A stretch of 64,000 bases of DNA from Candidatus Dormiibacterota bacterium (GTDB lineage: Bacteria > Chloroflexota > Dormibacteria > Aeolococcales > Aeolococcaceae), in the NCBI GenBank assembly GCA_003153505.1, contig PLZA01000019.1:4076-68075 (forward strand), in the 5' to 3' direction. Position numbers and translations under genes: made by a program. Below the pieces are notes generated by a model. It was not told the DNA's origin. It saw only the letters and a program-made list of their open reading frames with translations, and did no database searches. This document shows, piece after piece, positions 1 to 7,261 of this stretch (position 1 is the first letter of the stretch; the number at the start of each line of letters is the position of its first letter).

Positions 1-198
1 TCCGGCGCGTCCGAAACAGCCATCGCCGAGCCTGCAAACCTCGGCCGAGGTTGACCTCCCTCGCGACGGAGAGGGGGCATGCGGCGGCGAACTGCTCAGT
101 GCGATTGACGCGTTCTAACGCTATAGTGGGATAGCGAGGTCAGGAAGCCGCCAGCCGCGGGATGAGCAAGCGCCTCCGCATCCATATCCGCGTACGAG

Positions 199-1155
199 GT
201 GGTTGAGTTGCATCGACGGTGGTCATCCCCCGCGCTCCTCGGTGTCCTGGCGCTGGGCATGATCCTTGGCATCCCGCACACTGAGGCTGCTGCGTCGACC
301 GTCAAGGCGGTCGAGTACCCGGTCAGCGTATCGAGCGGCAGCATTCTGGTGATGACGCCAGGTCCCGACGGGGCCGTCTGGTTCACCGAGAAGCAAGCCG
401 CAACCATCGGTCGGATCAGCGCACGTGGAGCCGTCCACCTGTACCCGCTGCCGTCGCCGGTGCCCGGCTACCCGAGTCCCCAGGTCATCGGGATCACCAC
501 GGGTTCCGACGGGGCGCTGTGGTTCGCGAGTGCCGCGTCGTACGCCGGTCGCCTGACGACCGCGGGCGTCTTCACCTGGTTCCCAATGCCCGCAGGATCG
601 ACATGGGTCGCGTCCGGGCCCGACGGGAATCTCTGGTTCGTGGAACTCACCGGCCACATCGCGCGGGTAACGACCTCGGGCGTGGTGACCGAGTTCCCGA
701 TACCCCCGAGTGGCAATCTCCCGACCGCGATCGTCGCGGGGCCGGACGGGGCGATGTGGTTCAGTGAGAACGCGCAGATGATCGGGCGGGTGACCACGGC
801 CGGGGTGTACACCGAATACCCGTTGGATCACCCTTCGAACACCGCGTGTCTCGCACCGGGCGCTGATGGGAAGGTCTGGATCGCCGAGGACGGTTATCTC
901 GCCGAGGTGTCCAGCACTGGCGCGATGCGAGACCACCCCGCTCCGGCGATCAGTGGCGTCGGGTGCATCGCAGCCAAGGGCAAGCTCATGTGGTTCACGA
1001 CCGCAACCGGCGTCGGGCACATGTCATTCGGCGGGACGTACGCGACGTTCACGGCGCCGTCCGGAGACGGCTCCTATGGTCTGTGTCTTGGCCCCGACGG
1101 CCACATCTGGAGCAACGAACTCACCAGCATCGCTCGGTGGGTGAGCGGTCCCTGA
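199..1155 (+). CDS. Secreted virginiamycin B lyase-like beta-propeller protein
   Basis: 318 residues. A basic N-terminus and hydrophobic stretch (about residues 10-30, ending HTEAAAS) look like a signal peptide, so the product is probably exported. The rest is a run of repeats of the form GPDGxxWF followed by an IGRVTTxGVxTEYPL-like phrase, the signature of the Vgb/streptogramin lyase propeller family. Most members of this broad family are not proven lyases, so the substrate is unknown; the fold call is firm and the enzymatic call is not. The start is uncertain: GTG at 199 opens the frame, and TTG at 208 is also possible. It stands alone, with no partner gene upstream in the window. Confidence 0.75.
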   Translation: MVELHRRWSSPALLGVLALGMILGIPHTEAAASTVKAVEYPVSVSSGSILVMTPGPDGAVWFTEKQAATIGRISARGAVHLYPLPSPVPGYPSPQVIGITTGSDGALWFASAASYAGRLTTAGVFTWFPMPAGSTWVASGPDGNLWFVELTGHIARVTTSGVVTEFPIPPSGNLPTAIVAGPDGAMWFSENAQMIGRVTTAGVYTEYPLDHPSNTACLAPGADGKVWIAEDGYLAEVSSTGAMRDHPAPAISGVGCIAAKGKLMWFTTATGVGHMSFGGTYATFTAPSGDGSYGLCLGPDGHIWSNELTSIARWVSGP

Positions 1156-1189
1156 CAGCACCGCGATTCCCCGGATCGCCCCCGTTACG

Positions 1190-1702
1190 ATGGTGGCGAG
1201 ACCGGTATGGAGATCCTCACACCGCGCCTGTCTTGTCCCGCTGATCGCAGGGGATATCGAAGAGCTGGCCGCCCTCTACGCGGATGCCGAGGTGATGCGT
1301 GGGAGCTCGGGGTTTGCCATACCCCGTGACCGCGCCGCAGGCGAACAGTGGCTGCAACGGACGCTGGCCGTTCCGAGCACTGACGCGTGGGTGACGTTCC
1401 GCGTCGACGATCGGTCGAGCCGTACGTTCCTGGGCAGGTGTGGGCTCCGCCGGGAGGACGGCAGCCAGGAAACAGAGCTGGCGTCCGCGTTCGTACGAGC
1501 GGCATGGGGGCGTGGCGTTGCCACTGAGGCGTCGGCGGTGGTCCGGCACGGCTTCGACACTGGACTCACGCGGATCGTGGGCTGCGCGCTCGCCGGCAAT
1601 GGCACTTCGCTGCGCATCCTCGAAAAGGTGGGAATGCGGCGGACTCGCGAGGACCTCACGTCAACGGGCGTCGTGATTCGCTATGAGATGGAGCGCCTGT
1701 GA
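1190..1702 (+). CDS. GNAT (RimJ/RimL-type) N-acetyltransferase, apparent N-terminal frameshift
   Basis: The body matches GNAT acetyltransferases: LVPLIAGDIEELAALYADAEV near the start, then the acetyl-CoA-binding region around FVRAAWGRGVATEA and the C-terminal NGTSLRILEKVGMRR. The family normally opens with a phrase like METxRLxLxPL. That phrase (MEILTPRL) is present, but in another frame, from ATG 1207; dropping one T at about 1231 joins it to LVPLIAGD. The open frame from 1190 therefore has an atypical N-terminus (VARPVWRSSH). Either a real one-base insertion or a sequence error is present. The substrate is unknown. Confidence 0.7.
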   Translation: MVARPVWRSSHRACLVPLIAGDIEELAALYADAEVMRGSSGFAIPRDRAAGEQWLQRTLAVPSTDAWVTFRVDDRSSRTFLGRCGLRREDGSQETELASAFVRAAWGRGVATEASAVVRHGFDTGLTRIVGCALAGNGTSLRILEKVGMRRTREDLTSTGVVIRYEMERL

Positions 1703-1756
1703 AGTTGTTGCGCGTTCGCGGATCCGAAGCTGGCAGCCACGTGCCGGCCTGCGAGC

Positions 1757-2038
1757 CTATTGGGCCGGTCGCCTGGGCAGCGCCTGGCGGCGCGTCAGTG
1801 CTTGCTCGTAGTGGCGCTGGCACCAGGCCACGGTCTCGGTTGGGCCGAACGGTCGCAGGTAACTCGGGCCGCGCGCGTGCCACGTCGCACGCACCGCCGG
1901 GGCTCCGCACACTCGACATCCTCGGCGCAGCGCGGTCGGGCGATCACGGGCCACCCAGGTCAGATACTGGATTCTGCGCGCCCGGCTGACGAGGCCGAGC
2001 GCGACGAACACGACTGCTAACACGCCGACGGCAACCAT
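1757..2038 (-). CDS. Small membrane-anchored protein with Cys pair
   Basis: 93 residues from ATG at 2038. An N-terminal hydrophobic segment (VAVGVLAVVFVALGLV, residues 2-17) is followed by a basic stretch. A soluble tail holds CRVCG near residue 42 and WCQRHY near residue 73, which together could bind a metal. No family is recognised. The composition is coherent for a coding frame, but there is no strong ribosome binding site. Confidence 0.4.
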   Translation of the reverse strand: MVAVGVLAVVFVALGLVSRARRIQYLTWVARDRPTALRRGCRVCGAPAVRATWHARGPSYLRPFGPTETVAWCQRHYEQALTRRQALPRRPAQ

Positions 2039-2313
2039 TCCCCGAGCCTACGGGCTCGCCGCAAGTCCTTTGGTGACGACCAGGTATCGGGTCGCCGCAG
2101 CGCTGGCGATACATCGACGGCTGCCGCGGGCGGTGACCTCCGGCACCCACGCGGTCATGGATCTGGGCGCCGGTTGGGAACTGCCCGGCTTCCGTGGTCG
2201 CGCCTGCCCTGGGTTCATCCCGACAACGTCGGGCTGACGGCAGCTGCGGAACAACCAGAGACGGCCCTCACAGCGGGCCTCACAGACTGAGGTGAGGCAC
2301 GCGACGCCTGGAT
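2039..2313. other. Intergenic stretch without a supported gene
   Basis: 275 bases between two leftward genes. An 89-codon leftward frame (2048-2317) spans most of it, but its composition is unlike a folded protein and no family is recognisable. No clear terminator was seen. Confidence 0.4.
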
Positions 2314-2862
2314 TCATGATGGCCGCCCGCCGAACTGCCAGTTGTGGACCTCGATGGCGGCGTACCGGTCAGGGAGCAGGATGGCGCGGGCCGTTTCCGG
2401 GTCCGGTGCCCGGATCAACACCGCCGTACCAAGCCAGCCGGCGCCGTTGTCGGACAGGAGCGGCCCAAATGCGATCAACTCGTCCTGATGGCGCGGCAGT
2501 GCGAGGTTGGTGGCTTGTTCCGTGCCGAGGCCGAGCACGAGATACATGCCACCGGTCCGACCACCGGGAAAGTCCCACATCGTGCGCCCCAGCATGTTGC
2601 GCCACCTGCGCAACAACACATCGCGATACACGCCGGCCTGGTAGTTGGGCTCGTCGAAGGCGAACGCACGGGCTGCCGCAGTGTCCGGCAGATCGACGAT
2701 GTGCACGCTGCCAGTTGGCGTGTCGCCGTCGCCGGCGAGCGTCGGGCCGCGCGCGATCATCTCCGTCGCGTACCGGTCCATGTAGGACCAGTGCTTCTCC
2801 AGCAACTCGTCGCGCAGGGCGACCGAGCCGGGCCGATCACGGTGGTAACAAAAGAACTCCAT
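2314..2862 (-). CDS. YciI-like protein, two-repeat form
   Basis: Starting at ATG 2862 (MEFFCYHRDRPGS) the protein has 182 residues and two YCII-type ferredoxin-like halves. The first contains LLEKHWSYMDRYATEMIARGPTL and the second LPRHQDELIAFGPLLSDNGAGW. Each half has the pattern of a helix, then 'GPL/GPT', a small turn and 'G(S/T)', seen in the YCII family, whose members include enzymes of chloroaromatic and other small-molecule pathways. The open frame extends ten codons further upstream (to 2892), but ATG 2862 fits the family N-terminus. The function is unknown. The neighbour downstream on the same strand is unrelated. Confidence 0.7.
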   Translation of the reverse strand: MEFFCYHRDRPGSVALRDELLEKHWSYMDRYATEMIARGPTLAGDGDTPTGSVHIVDLPDTAAARAFAFDEPNYQAGVYRDVLLRRWRNMLGRTMWDFPGGRTGGMYLVLGLGTEQATNLALPRHQDELIAFGPLLSDNGAGWLGTAVLIRAPDPETARAILLPDRYAAIEVHNWQFGGRPS

Positions 2863-2907
2863 GACGGCAGTCTGCGCCACAATTCGGCGCACCCATGGAG
2901 TGAGAGG

Positions 2908-3648
2908 CTAAGGCCAGACGGGATTGAGCAGCAGTCCCGTGAGCCGCTCGATGCGTGTGTGGTCGAGCCCGATGGCCCGCAGAAGGGAGACGGCGCCGCC
3001 GTGCTCGGAGTCGACGCACTCCATCGTCTTGACCATCGCCTCGCGACGGACGGTGAACAGTCGCTCGGCGCGCACCTCGTTCATGCCGCGTTCCAACGCC
3101 GTGACCCGATCGCGAGCAAGCATGTCTGCAAGCTGCACGCCGCTGATCGCGTAATCGTCGGCGATGTCGTCGACGCTGACGCCGGCGAGACGCAGCACCA
3201 GGCCGACGACGACTCCGGTGCGATCCTTGCCCGCATGACAGTGCACGAGAATCGGCGCAGCGGGGGCGTTCGCGATCGCATTCATCGCGGCCGCGACGCC
3301 TGTCCGGCGTTCGCGGAGCCACCAGCAGTAGACCTCCGCGGCGCTTGTCAAATGGTCGGGATAGTCCTCGTCATCGGTGAAGATGGGTGCGTGGAACGTG
3401 TGCACCCCGGCATTGACCAGTGGGCTCGGTCGTTGCTCGCGTTCTGAGGTGGTGCGCAGGTCGACCACCGCACCAATGCCGAGGTCGAGCAATTCCCGGA
3501 GACCCGACTCGCTCAGCGCGTGCGGCGACTCGCTGCGCAGCAGCCGCCCCGGGACCGTCTGCCGTCCGGATGCGGTTTCCAGCCCCCCGAGGTCGCGCAG
3601 GTTGATGAGCCCATCGATCGCGAGCGCATCGGATTGTTGCGAGAGCAC
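2908..3648 (-). CDS. Tyrosine/serine protein phosphatase (PTP superfamily)
   Basis: 246 residues from GTG 3648. The active-site loop is VHCHAGKDRTG with the catalytic Cys at about residue 137 and Arg at 143 (CX5R). The N-terminus carries INLRDLGGLETASG, typical of the Y_phosphatase3 group (dual-specificity or lipid phosphatases related to MptpB of mycobacteria). A general-acid loop Asp is not assigned with confidence. The start lies 46 bases upstream of the YciI-like gene's far end region, and the two genes may share a leftward transcript. Confidence 0.85.
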   Translation of the reverse strand: MLSQQSDALAIDGLINLRDLGGLETASGRQTVPGRLLRSESPHALSESGLRELLDLGIGAVVDLRTTSEREQRPSPLVNAGVHTFHAPIFTDDEDYPDHLTSAAEVYCWWLRERRTGVAAAMNAIANAPAAPILVHCHAGKDRTGVVVGLVLRLAGVSVDDIADDYAISGVQLADMLARDRVTALERGMNEVRAERLFTVRREAMVKTMECVDSEHGGAVSLLRAIGLDHTRIERLTGLLLNPVWP

Positions 3649-3785
3649 GTGCTCACCCTACCAGCGCGCTGGTTAACGGCGCGATATCGCTCCCGACCTG
3701 TGCTTGACGAGCCCAGGGCGAGGAGCGTAGGCGGGGCGTCCGACAGTAAGGTTTCCTAATTGGCCATCGGAGGACACGCTGGCCG

Positions 3786-4148
3786 CTAGCGGATCTGGCC
3801 GACCGCTGCACGCGCCGGCTCGGACATTGCCGGATTGAGTCGGTAGAACGCCCAGATGCCGAACTTGAAACTGGTCACGAAGCCGGCGTCGCGCAGCGTT
3901 GCGAGGTGGTGGCTGATCGTCGGCTGACCGAGATCGAACGCCGCGGTGAAGTCGCAGACGCAGACCGGTTCGCTCGCCGTCGAGAGGATGTGCAGGATCT
4001 GGATTCGGGTTGGGTCGCCGAGCGCTTTGTGGAGCGCTGCGAGGTTGTCCGCACGCGCATCGGGCAGTCCTGGCGCGACGGGCTGGCAGCACCCCTTGAT
4101 ACGGGCGGGTGCGAGCGCGGCCCTGGCGGCGGACGCCGCAGCGGTCAT
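3786..4148 (-). CDS. arsR: ArsR/SmtB-family metalloregulator
   Basis: 120 residues. A winged helix runs from about residue 40 (LHKALGDPTRIQILHILS) through the recognition helix (GQPTISHHLATLRDAGFV). The CVCD motif in the alpha-3 region matches the As(III)/Sb(III) site of classical ArsR repressors, and an extra CC pair lies at residues 20-21. ATG 4148 was chosen because it overlaps the stop of the upstream acetyltransferase gene as ATGA, which implies translational coupling; an upstream in-frame start (4184) lies inside that gene. It probably represses the divergent arsenic genes at the 4.67 kb promoter. This is inference from location and family. Confidence 0.88.
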   Translation of the reverse strand: MTAAASAARAALAPARIKGCCQPVAPGLPDARADNLAALHKALGDPTRIQILHILSTASEPVCVCDFTAAFDLGQPTISHHLATLRDAGFVTSFKFGIWAFYRLNPAMSEPARAAVGQIR

Positions 4149-4654
4149 GGTGTGCGCCGCTCCATGAGCAGCACGTCCCGCCACACGCCGTTGAGCTGTC
4201 CGAGCCGCTCACGGGTCCCGACCACGCGGAATCCGCAGCGCCTGTGGAGCTCGACGCTCGCGACGTTCTCGGGGAAGATCCCGCTCTGGATCGTCCAGAT
4301 GCCGGCAGCCTCGGCGGCGGCGATGAGCGTTTCGAGGAGCCGGCGGCCGATGCCGTGGCCGCGAGCGCACGCGTCGACATAGACACTGTGTTCGAGCACA
4401 CCTGTGTACACGCAACGATCGGAGACGGGTCCCGCCGCCGCCCAGCCGACGAGCGCGCCGTCGCGCACGGCGACGAAGCGGTATTCGGGTGGATGTGTGG
4501 CCGTCCAGCACTCGAAGGGCGGGACGTCGGTTTCGAACGTGGCGTTGCCCGTGTCGATGCCCTGCACGTAGATGGCGCGCACGGCCCCCCAGTCGCTGTC
4601 GCGGAACGGTCGGATTGCGAGATCGGCCGCCACGGGCCGGGATTCAGTCTGCAT
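4145..4654 (-). CDS. arsN: GNAT acetyltransferase, ArsN/phosphinothricin acetyltransferase-like
   Basis: The sequence AIRPFRDSDWGAVRAIYVQGIDTGNATFETDVP followed by VYVDACARGHGIGRRLLETLI and NVASVELHRRCGFRVVGTRERLGQ is typical of the phosphinothricin/arsinothricin acetyltransferase group. ArsN1 members of this group detoxify arsinothricin by acetylating its amino group. It shares a transcript with arsR and faces arsI, so the arsenic assignment rests on context. Several in-frame starts exist (4780, 4672, 4663, 4654). ATG 4654 (MQTESRPVAADLAIRP) fits family length and would place the start just after a possible leftward -10 (TACAAT). Substrate preference cannot be read from the sequence. Confidence 0.72.
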   Translation of the reverse strand: MQTESRPVAADLAIRPFRDSDWGAVRAIYVQGIDTGNATFETDVPPFECWTATHPPEYRFVAVRDGALVGWAAAGPVSDRCVYTGVLEHSVYVDACARGHGIGRRLLETLIAAAEAAGIWTIQSGIFPENVASVELHRRCGFRVVGTRERLGQLNGVWRDVLLMERRTP

Positions 4655-4671
4655 GCTGCCCATTGTATCCA

Positions 4672-4701
4672 TTGACAGTCGTCGATGGAACGCGCTAGGA
4701 T
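4672..4701 (+). promoter_or_regulatory. Sigma70-type promoter of the arsI operon with candidate ArsR operator
   Basis: TTGACA at 4672-4677 and TAGGAT at 4696-4701 are separated by 18 bases, pointing right towards arsI. The imperfect palindrome CCATTGAcagtcgTCGATGG overlaps the -35 element, and ATCGacggtcatCGAT lies further downstream, before the ribosome binding site. Their position between divergent arsR and arsI transcripts makes them candidate ArsR operators. The promoter match is seen directly; the operator role is inferred. Confidence 0.6.
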
Positions 4702-4745
4702 CCGGTTGGTTCAATCGACGGTCATCGATAGGAGGTCTGGTCACC

Positions 4746-4796
4746 ATGAGCTGTGAGTGCGGCTGCGAATGCGACGCCACCTGCGACTGCTGCTGA
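4746..4796 (+). CDS. Cys-rich 16-residue micro-ORF (metallothionein-like or sensing leader)
   Basis: The reading frame encodes MSCECGCECDATCDCC, seven Cys in sixteen residues with CxC and CC pairs. A strong AGGAGG (4730-4735) lies 10 bases upstream, whereas the next gene, arsI, has no Shine-Dalgarno of its own. The stop at 4794-4796 is one base from the arsI ATG, so ribosomes may terminate and reinitiate. It could bind As(III) or another soft metal, act as a leader whose translation reports Cys or metal status, or do both. No characterised homologue is known to me. Translation is well supported by the ribosome site; function is inference. Confidence 0.65.
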   Translation: MSCECGCECDATCDCC

Positions 4797-4797
4797 G

Positions 4798-5295
4798 ATG
4801 GGACGCGTACAACTCGCCCTGAACGTCGCCGATCTCGACGAAGCCGTCGGGTTCTATTCGAGGCTCTTTCAGACGGAGCCGGCCAAGCGCCGTCCCGGGT
4901 ACGCGAACTTCGCGGTGGCCGACCCGCCCTTGAAACTGGTGCTCTTCGAGAACCCGGCGCAGGCCGGCACGCTCAATCACCTCGGCGTCGAGGTGGGCAC
5001 GACCGACGAGGTGGTGAGCGCGACGCGTCGGCTCGCCGCGGCCGGGCTTGCCACCGAAGTTGAGGACGGGGTCACCTGCTGCCATGCACTGCAGGACAAG
5101 GTGTGGGTCGCGGGGGCCGACAGCCGCTGGGAGGTGTACACGGTACTTGCCGATGTCCCGCAGAATGCCGAGACGATGACGACGCAGGATTGCTGTGGCA
5201 CGGGAGCATCGGGTGACGAACCAGCGGTGTGCTGCACGACCGCCGCAGGTTCCTCGGGTGCCGGCTCGGAAGTCACGCCCACGCTGAGCGTCTGA
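4798..5295 (+). CDS. arsI: ArsI/CadI-family C-As lyase (VOC superfamily)
   Basis: 165 residues from ATG 4798 (MGRVQLALNV). ArsI dioxygenases cleave the C-As bond of trivalent organoarsenicals such as methylarsenite. The family ligands are visible: Gln5, a His in LNHLGVEV, and a Glu in SRWEVYTVL for Fe(II). The vicinal Cys pair in GVTCCHALQDKVWV is the As(III)-binding site. The tail after about residue 120 adds further Cys pairs (QDCCGTG, AVCC). The longer frame from GTG 4753 overlaps the Cys-rich micro-ORF and lacks the family's N-terminal form, so it was rejected as the start. Six bases separate it from the next gene. Confidence 0.88.
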   Translation: MGRVQLALNVADLDEAVGFYSRLFQTEPAKRRPGYANFAVADPPLKLVLFENPAQAGTLNHLGVEVGTTDEVVSATRRLAAAGLATEVEDGVTCCHALQDKVWVAGADSRWEVYTVLADVPQNAETMTTQDCCGTGASGDEPAVCCTTAAGSSGAGSEVTPTLSV

Positions 5296-5301
5296 CCCGC
5301 C

Positions 5302-6699
5302 GTGCGGCTCCTGGCGATCGGCGGCAGCGACGCAGGGATCAGCGCGGCGCTCCTTGCCCGCGAGCTCGATCCCGGCGCCGACGTCGCCGTCATCGTCAGC
5401 GACGAGTTTCCCAACTTCTCGATCTGCGGCATCCCGTACTACGTGTCAGGAGAGGTACCCGACTGGCGCAATCTGGCCCACCGCACTGCGACAGACCTCG
5501 AGGCGACTGGCATGCGCCTCCATCTCGGGACGACCGCAGAGCGGATTGATGCCGATGCCCACGAGGTGGCGGTTCGCGATGCCCACGGGACGATGACCGC
5601 GATGCCATACGACGCGCTGGTCGTCGGCACCGGCGCCCGCCCTGTGCGCCCGCCGATACGAGGACTCGATTTCCTGGGACCGCGTGACGGTGTCCACGTC
5701 GTCCATTCGATGGGCGACACATTCGAGGTGATGAGCAGCCTGACGGCACACGACGCGCGCAGAGCCGTGATCATCGGCGCCGGTTATCTCGGGATCGAAA
5801 TGGCCGAGGCGCTGGTCCTGCGCGGCCTCGAGGTGACCCAGGTCGAGCAGCTCGCCGAAGTGCTGCCGACGGTCGACCCAGAACTGGGTCGGCAGGTTGC
5901 CGCGGAACTCCGCGAGCGTGGTGTCGACGTGGTGACCAGGACAGCGGTGCAGCTGATCACACGCACTGACGCGGCGGAGACGGCACGCCTCCGAGTCGAG
6001 GGCGCGTCCAGCGACGGGACGCCGTTTCAGCGCGACGCCGACATCGTCCTCGTCTTCGCGGGCGTCAAGCCTGATGTCGCGCTCGCTGAGGCTGCCGGCG
6101 CAAAGCTCGGCGTTCGAGGAGCGATCGACGTCGACCGGACCATGCGGACGAATCTTTCCGATGTGTTCGCGGCGGGCGACTGCGTCGTCACCCATCACCG
6201 TCTGCTCGGGACCACCTACGTCCCACTCGGAACGACCGCGCATAAGCAGGGCCGCATCGCGGGCGAAAACGCCCTGGGTGGCACCCGTGAATTCGCCGGA
6301 AGCCTCGGCACCCAGGTCGTCAAGGTTTTCGACATGGCGGCAGCACGCACCGGGTTGCGCGACCACGAGGCGGTGAGTGCCGGGTTCGAGCCGGTCACCA
6401 TCGGCGCGGAGGCTGACGATCACAAGGCCTACTACCCGGGCGCTCACCGGATCGCGATGCGGTGGACGGGCGACCGGCGAACGGGACGTCTTCTCGGCCT
6501 CCAGCTCTTCGGCCACCGACACGCCGAGGTGGCCAAACGTGTCGACATCGCCGCCACCGCCATCTTCAACGAGATGACTGTCGACGCGATCAGCGAGCTG
6601 GATCTCTCCTACACACCGCCGCTGGGCAGCCCGTGGGACGCTCTCCAGATCGGGGCACAGGCGTGGGTCAAGGCCGTCGCGGGCACCGCGAAGCGGTAA
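5302..6699 (+). CDS. FAD-dependent CoA-disulfide reductase-like oxidoreductase
   Basis: 465 residues from GTG 5302, directly after arsI. The FAD motif is IGGSDAGISAALLAREL; the single active Cys sits in NFSICGIPYYVSGEV (SxxCxxP), as in CoA-disulfide reductases and NADH oxidases; the NAD motif is VIIGAGYLGIEMAEAL; the second FAD motif is TNLSDVFAAGDCV; and a C-terminal dimerisation domain ends the protein. The single-Cys arrangement excludes glutathione or mercuric reductase chemistry. In this operon it may regenerate a low-molecular-weight thiol or reduce an arsenic-thiol adduct, but that role is inferred only from position. Confidence 0.8.
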   Translation: MRLLAIGGSDAGISAALLARELDPGADVAVIVSDEFPNFSICGIPYYVSGEVPDWRNLAHRTATDLEATGMRLHLGTTAERIDADAHEVAVRDAHGTMTAMPYDALVVGTGARPVRPPIRGLDFLGPRDGVHVVHSMGDTFEVMSSLTAHDARRAVIIGAGYLGIEMAEALVLRGLEVTQVEQLAEVLPTVDPELGRQVAAELRERGVDVVTRTAVQLITRTDAAETARLRVEGASSDGTPFQRDADIVLVFAGVKPDVALAEAAGAKLGVRGAIDVDRTMRTNLSDVFAAGDCVVTHHRLLGTTYVPLGTTAHKQGRIAGENALGGTREFAGSLGTQVVKVFDMAAARTGLRDHEAVSAGFEPVTIGAEADDHKAYYPGAHRIAMRWTGDRRTGRLLGLQLFGHRHAEVAKRVDIAATAIFNEMTVDAISELDLSYTPPLGSPWDALQIGAQAWVKAVAGTAKR

Positions 6700-6724
6700 C
6701 CGAGCGAGAGCTGCAGATCAGCGG

Positions 6725-7261
6725 TCAACCGCGCCATTCATGAGGAGGGGGCGGTGGGGGTGGTCCGTGCTTCGGCGTCGGGATCGATTCGATGCCGGGC
6801 GTCTCGTCCGGCCACACCAGCAGCACCGCGCAGGGGGCGTGGTCGACGACGAAACGCGTGGCATGGCCCAGGCTCTTGGGACCAAGCCGTGCGTGATCCC
6901 CGTCTCGTGCCACCACGAGCACGTCGACGCCATCGGCGACCGCGTGGATGACTTCGCGTTCAACCCGTCCACGCCTGCTCAGCACCTCCGCATCCGGGTG
7001 GCCGACGCGGGCGGCGGCCGCCGCGAGCAGGCTCGACGCCTCTTCGTCGGCAATGTCGTCGTAGCGGCGGTGCGGCTTCCGCCCGGGAAAGCCGCGCCCG
7101 AACAGTCCGGCGGTGGCGGCGTCGGCGGCCTCGGCCACCTCCAACGGCGTGACGTGGAGGAGGGTGAACCGCGAGTCCGACGGAAAGTGCCGGCGGGCTG
7201 CATCGACGCATCCCTCCCAGGTTCCCTCGACGACCCAGATCACGATGTGCATGGGCGCCAT
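6725..7261 (-). CDS. Universal stress protein (UspA family) coupled to arsB
   Basis: 178 residues from ATG 7261 (MAPMHIVIWVVEGTWEGC), whose A is shared with the TAA of arsB (TAATG), so translation is probably coupled. The UspA Rossmann-like fold is suggested by an N-terminal beta strand, ADGVDVLVVARDGD, and the C-terminal SLGHATRFVVDHAPCAVLLVW. The ATP-binding G-2x-G-9x-G-S/T signature is degenerate. A tail rich in Pro (GPPPPPPPHEWRG) follows. Its partner, the arsenical pump, suggests regulation or stress sensing of efflux. That is inference. Confidence 0.75.
   Translation of the reverse strand: MAPMHIVIWVVEGTWEGCVDAARRHFPSDSRFTLLHVTPLEVAEAADAATAGLFGRGFPGRKPHRRYDDIADEEASSLLAAAAARVGHPDAEVLSRRGRVEREVIHAVADGVDVLVVARDGDHARLGPKSLGHATRFVVDHAPCAVLLVWPDETPGIESIPTPKHGPPPPPPPHEWRG

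Noticed and set aside
4753-4797. GTG 4753 as the start of arsI
   Set aside because: The ribosome site is 17 bases away, the extension (SAAANATPPATAAE) is not family-like, and the overlapping Cys-rich frame fits the ribosome site better.
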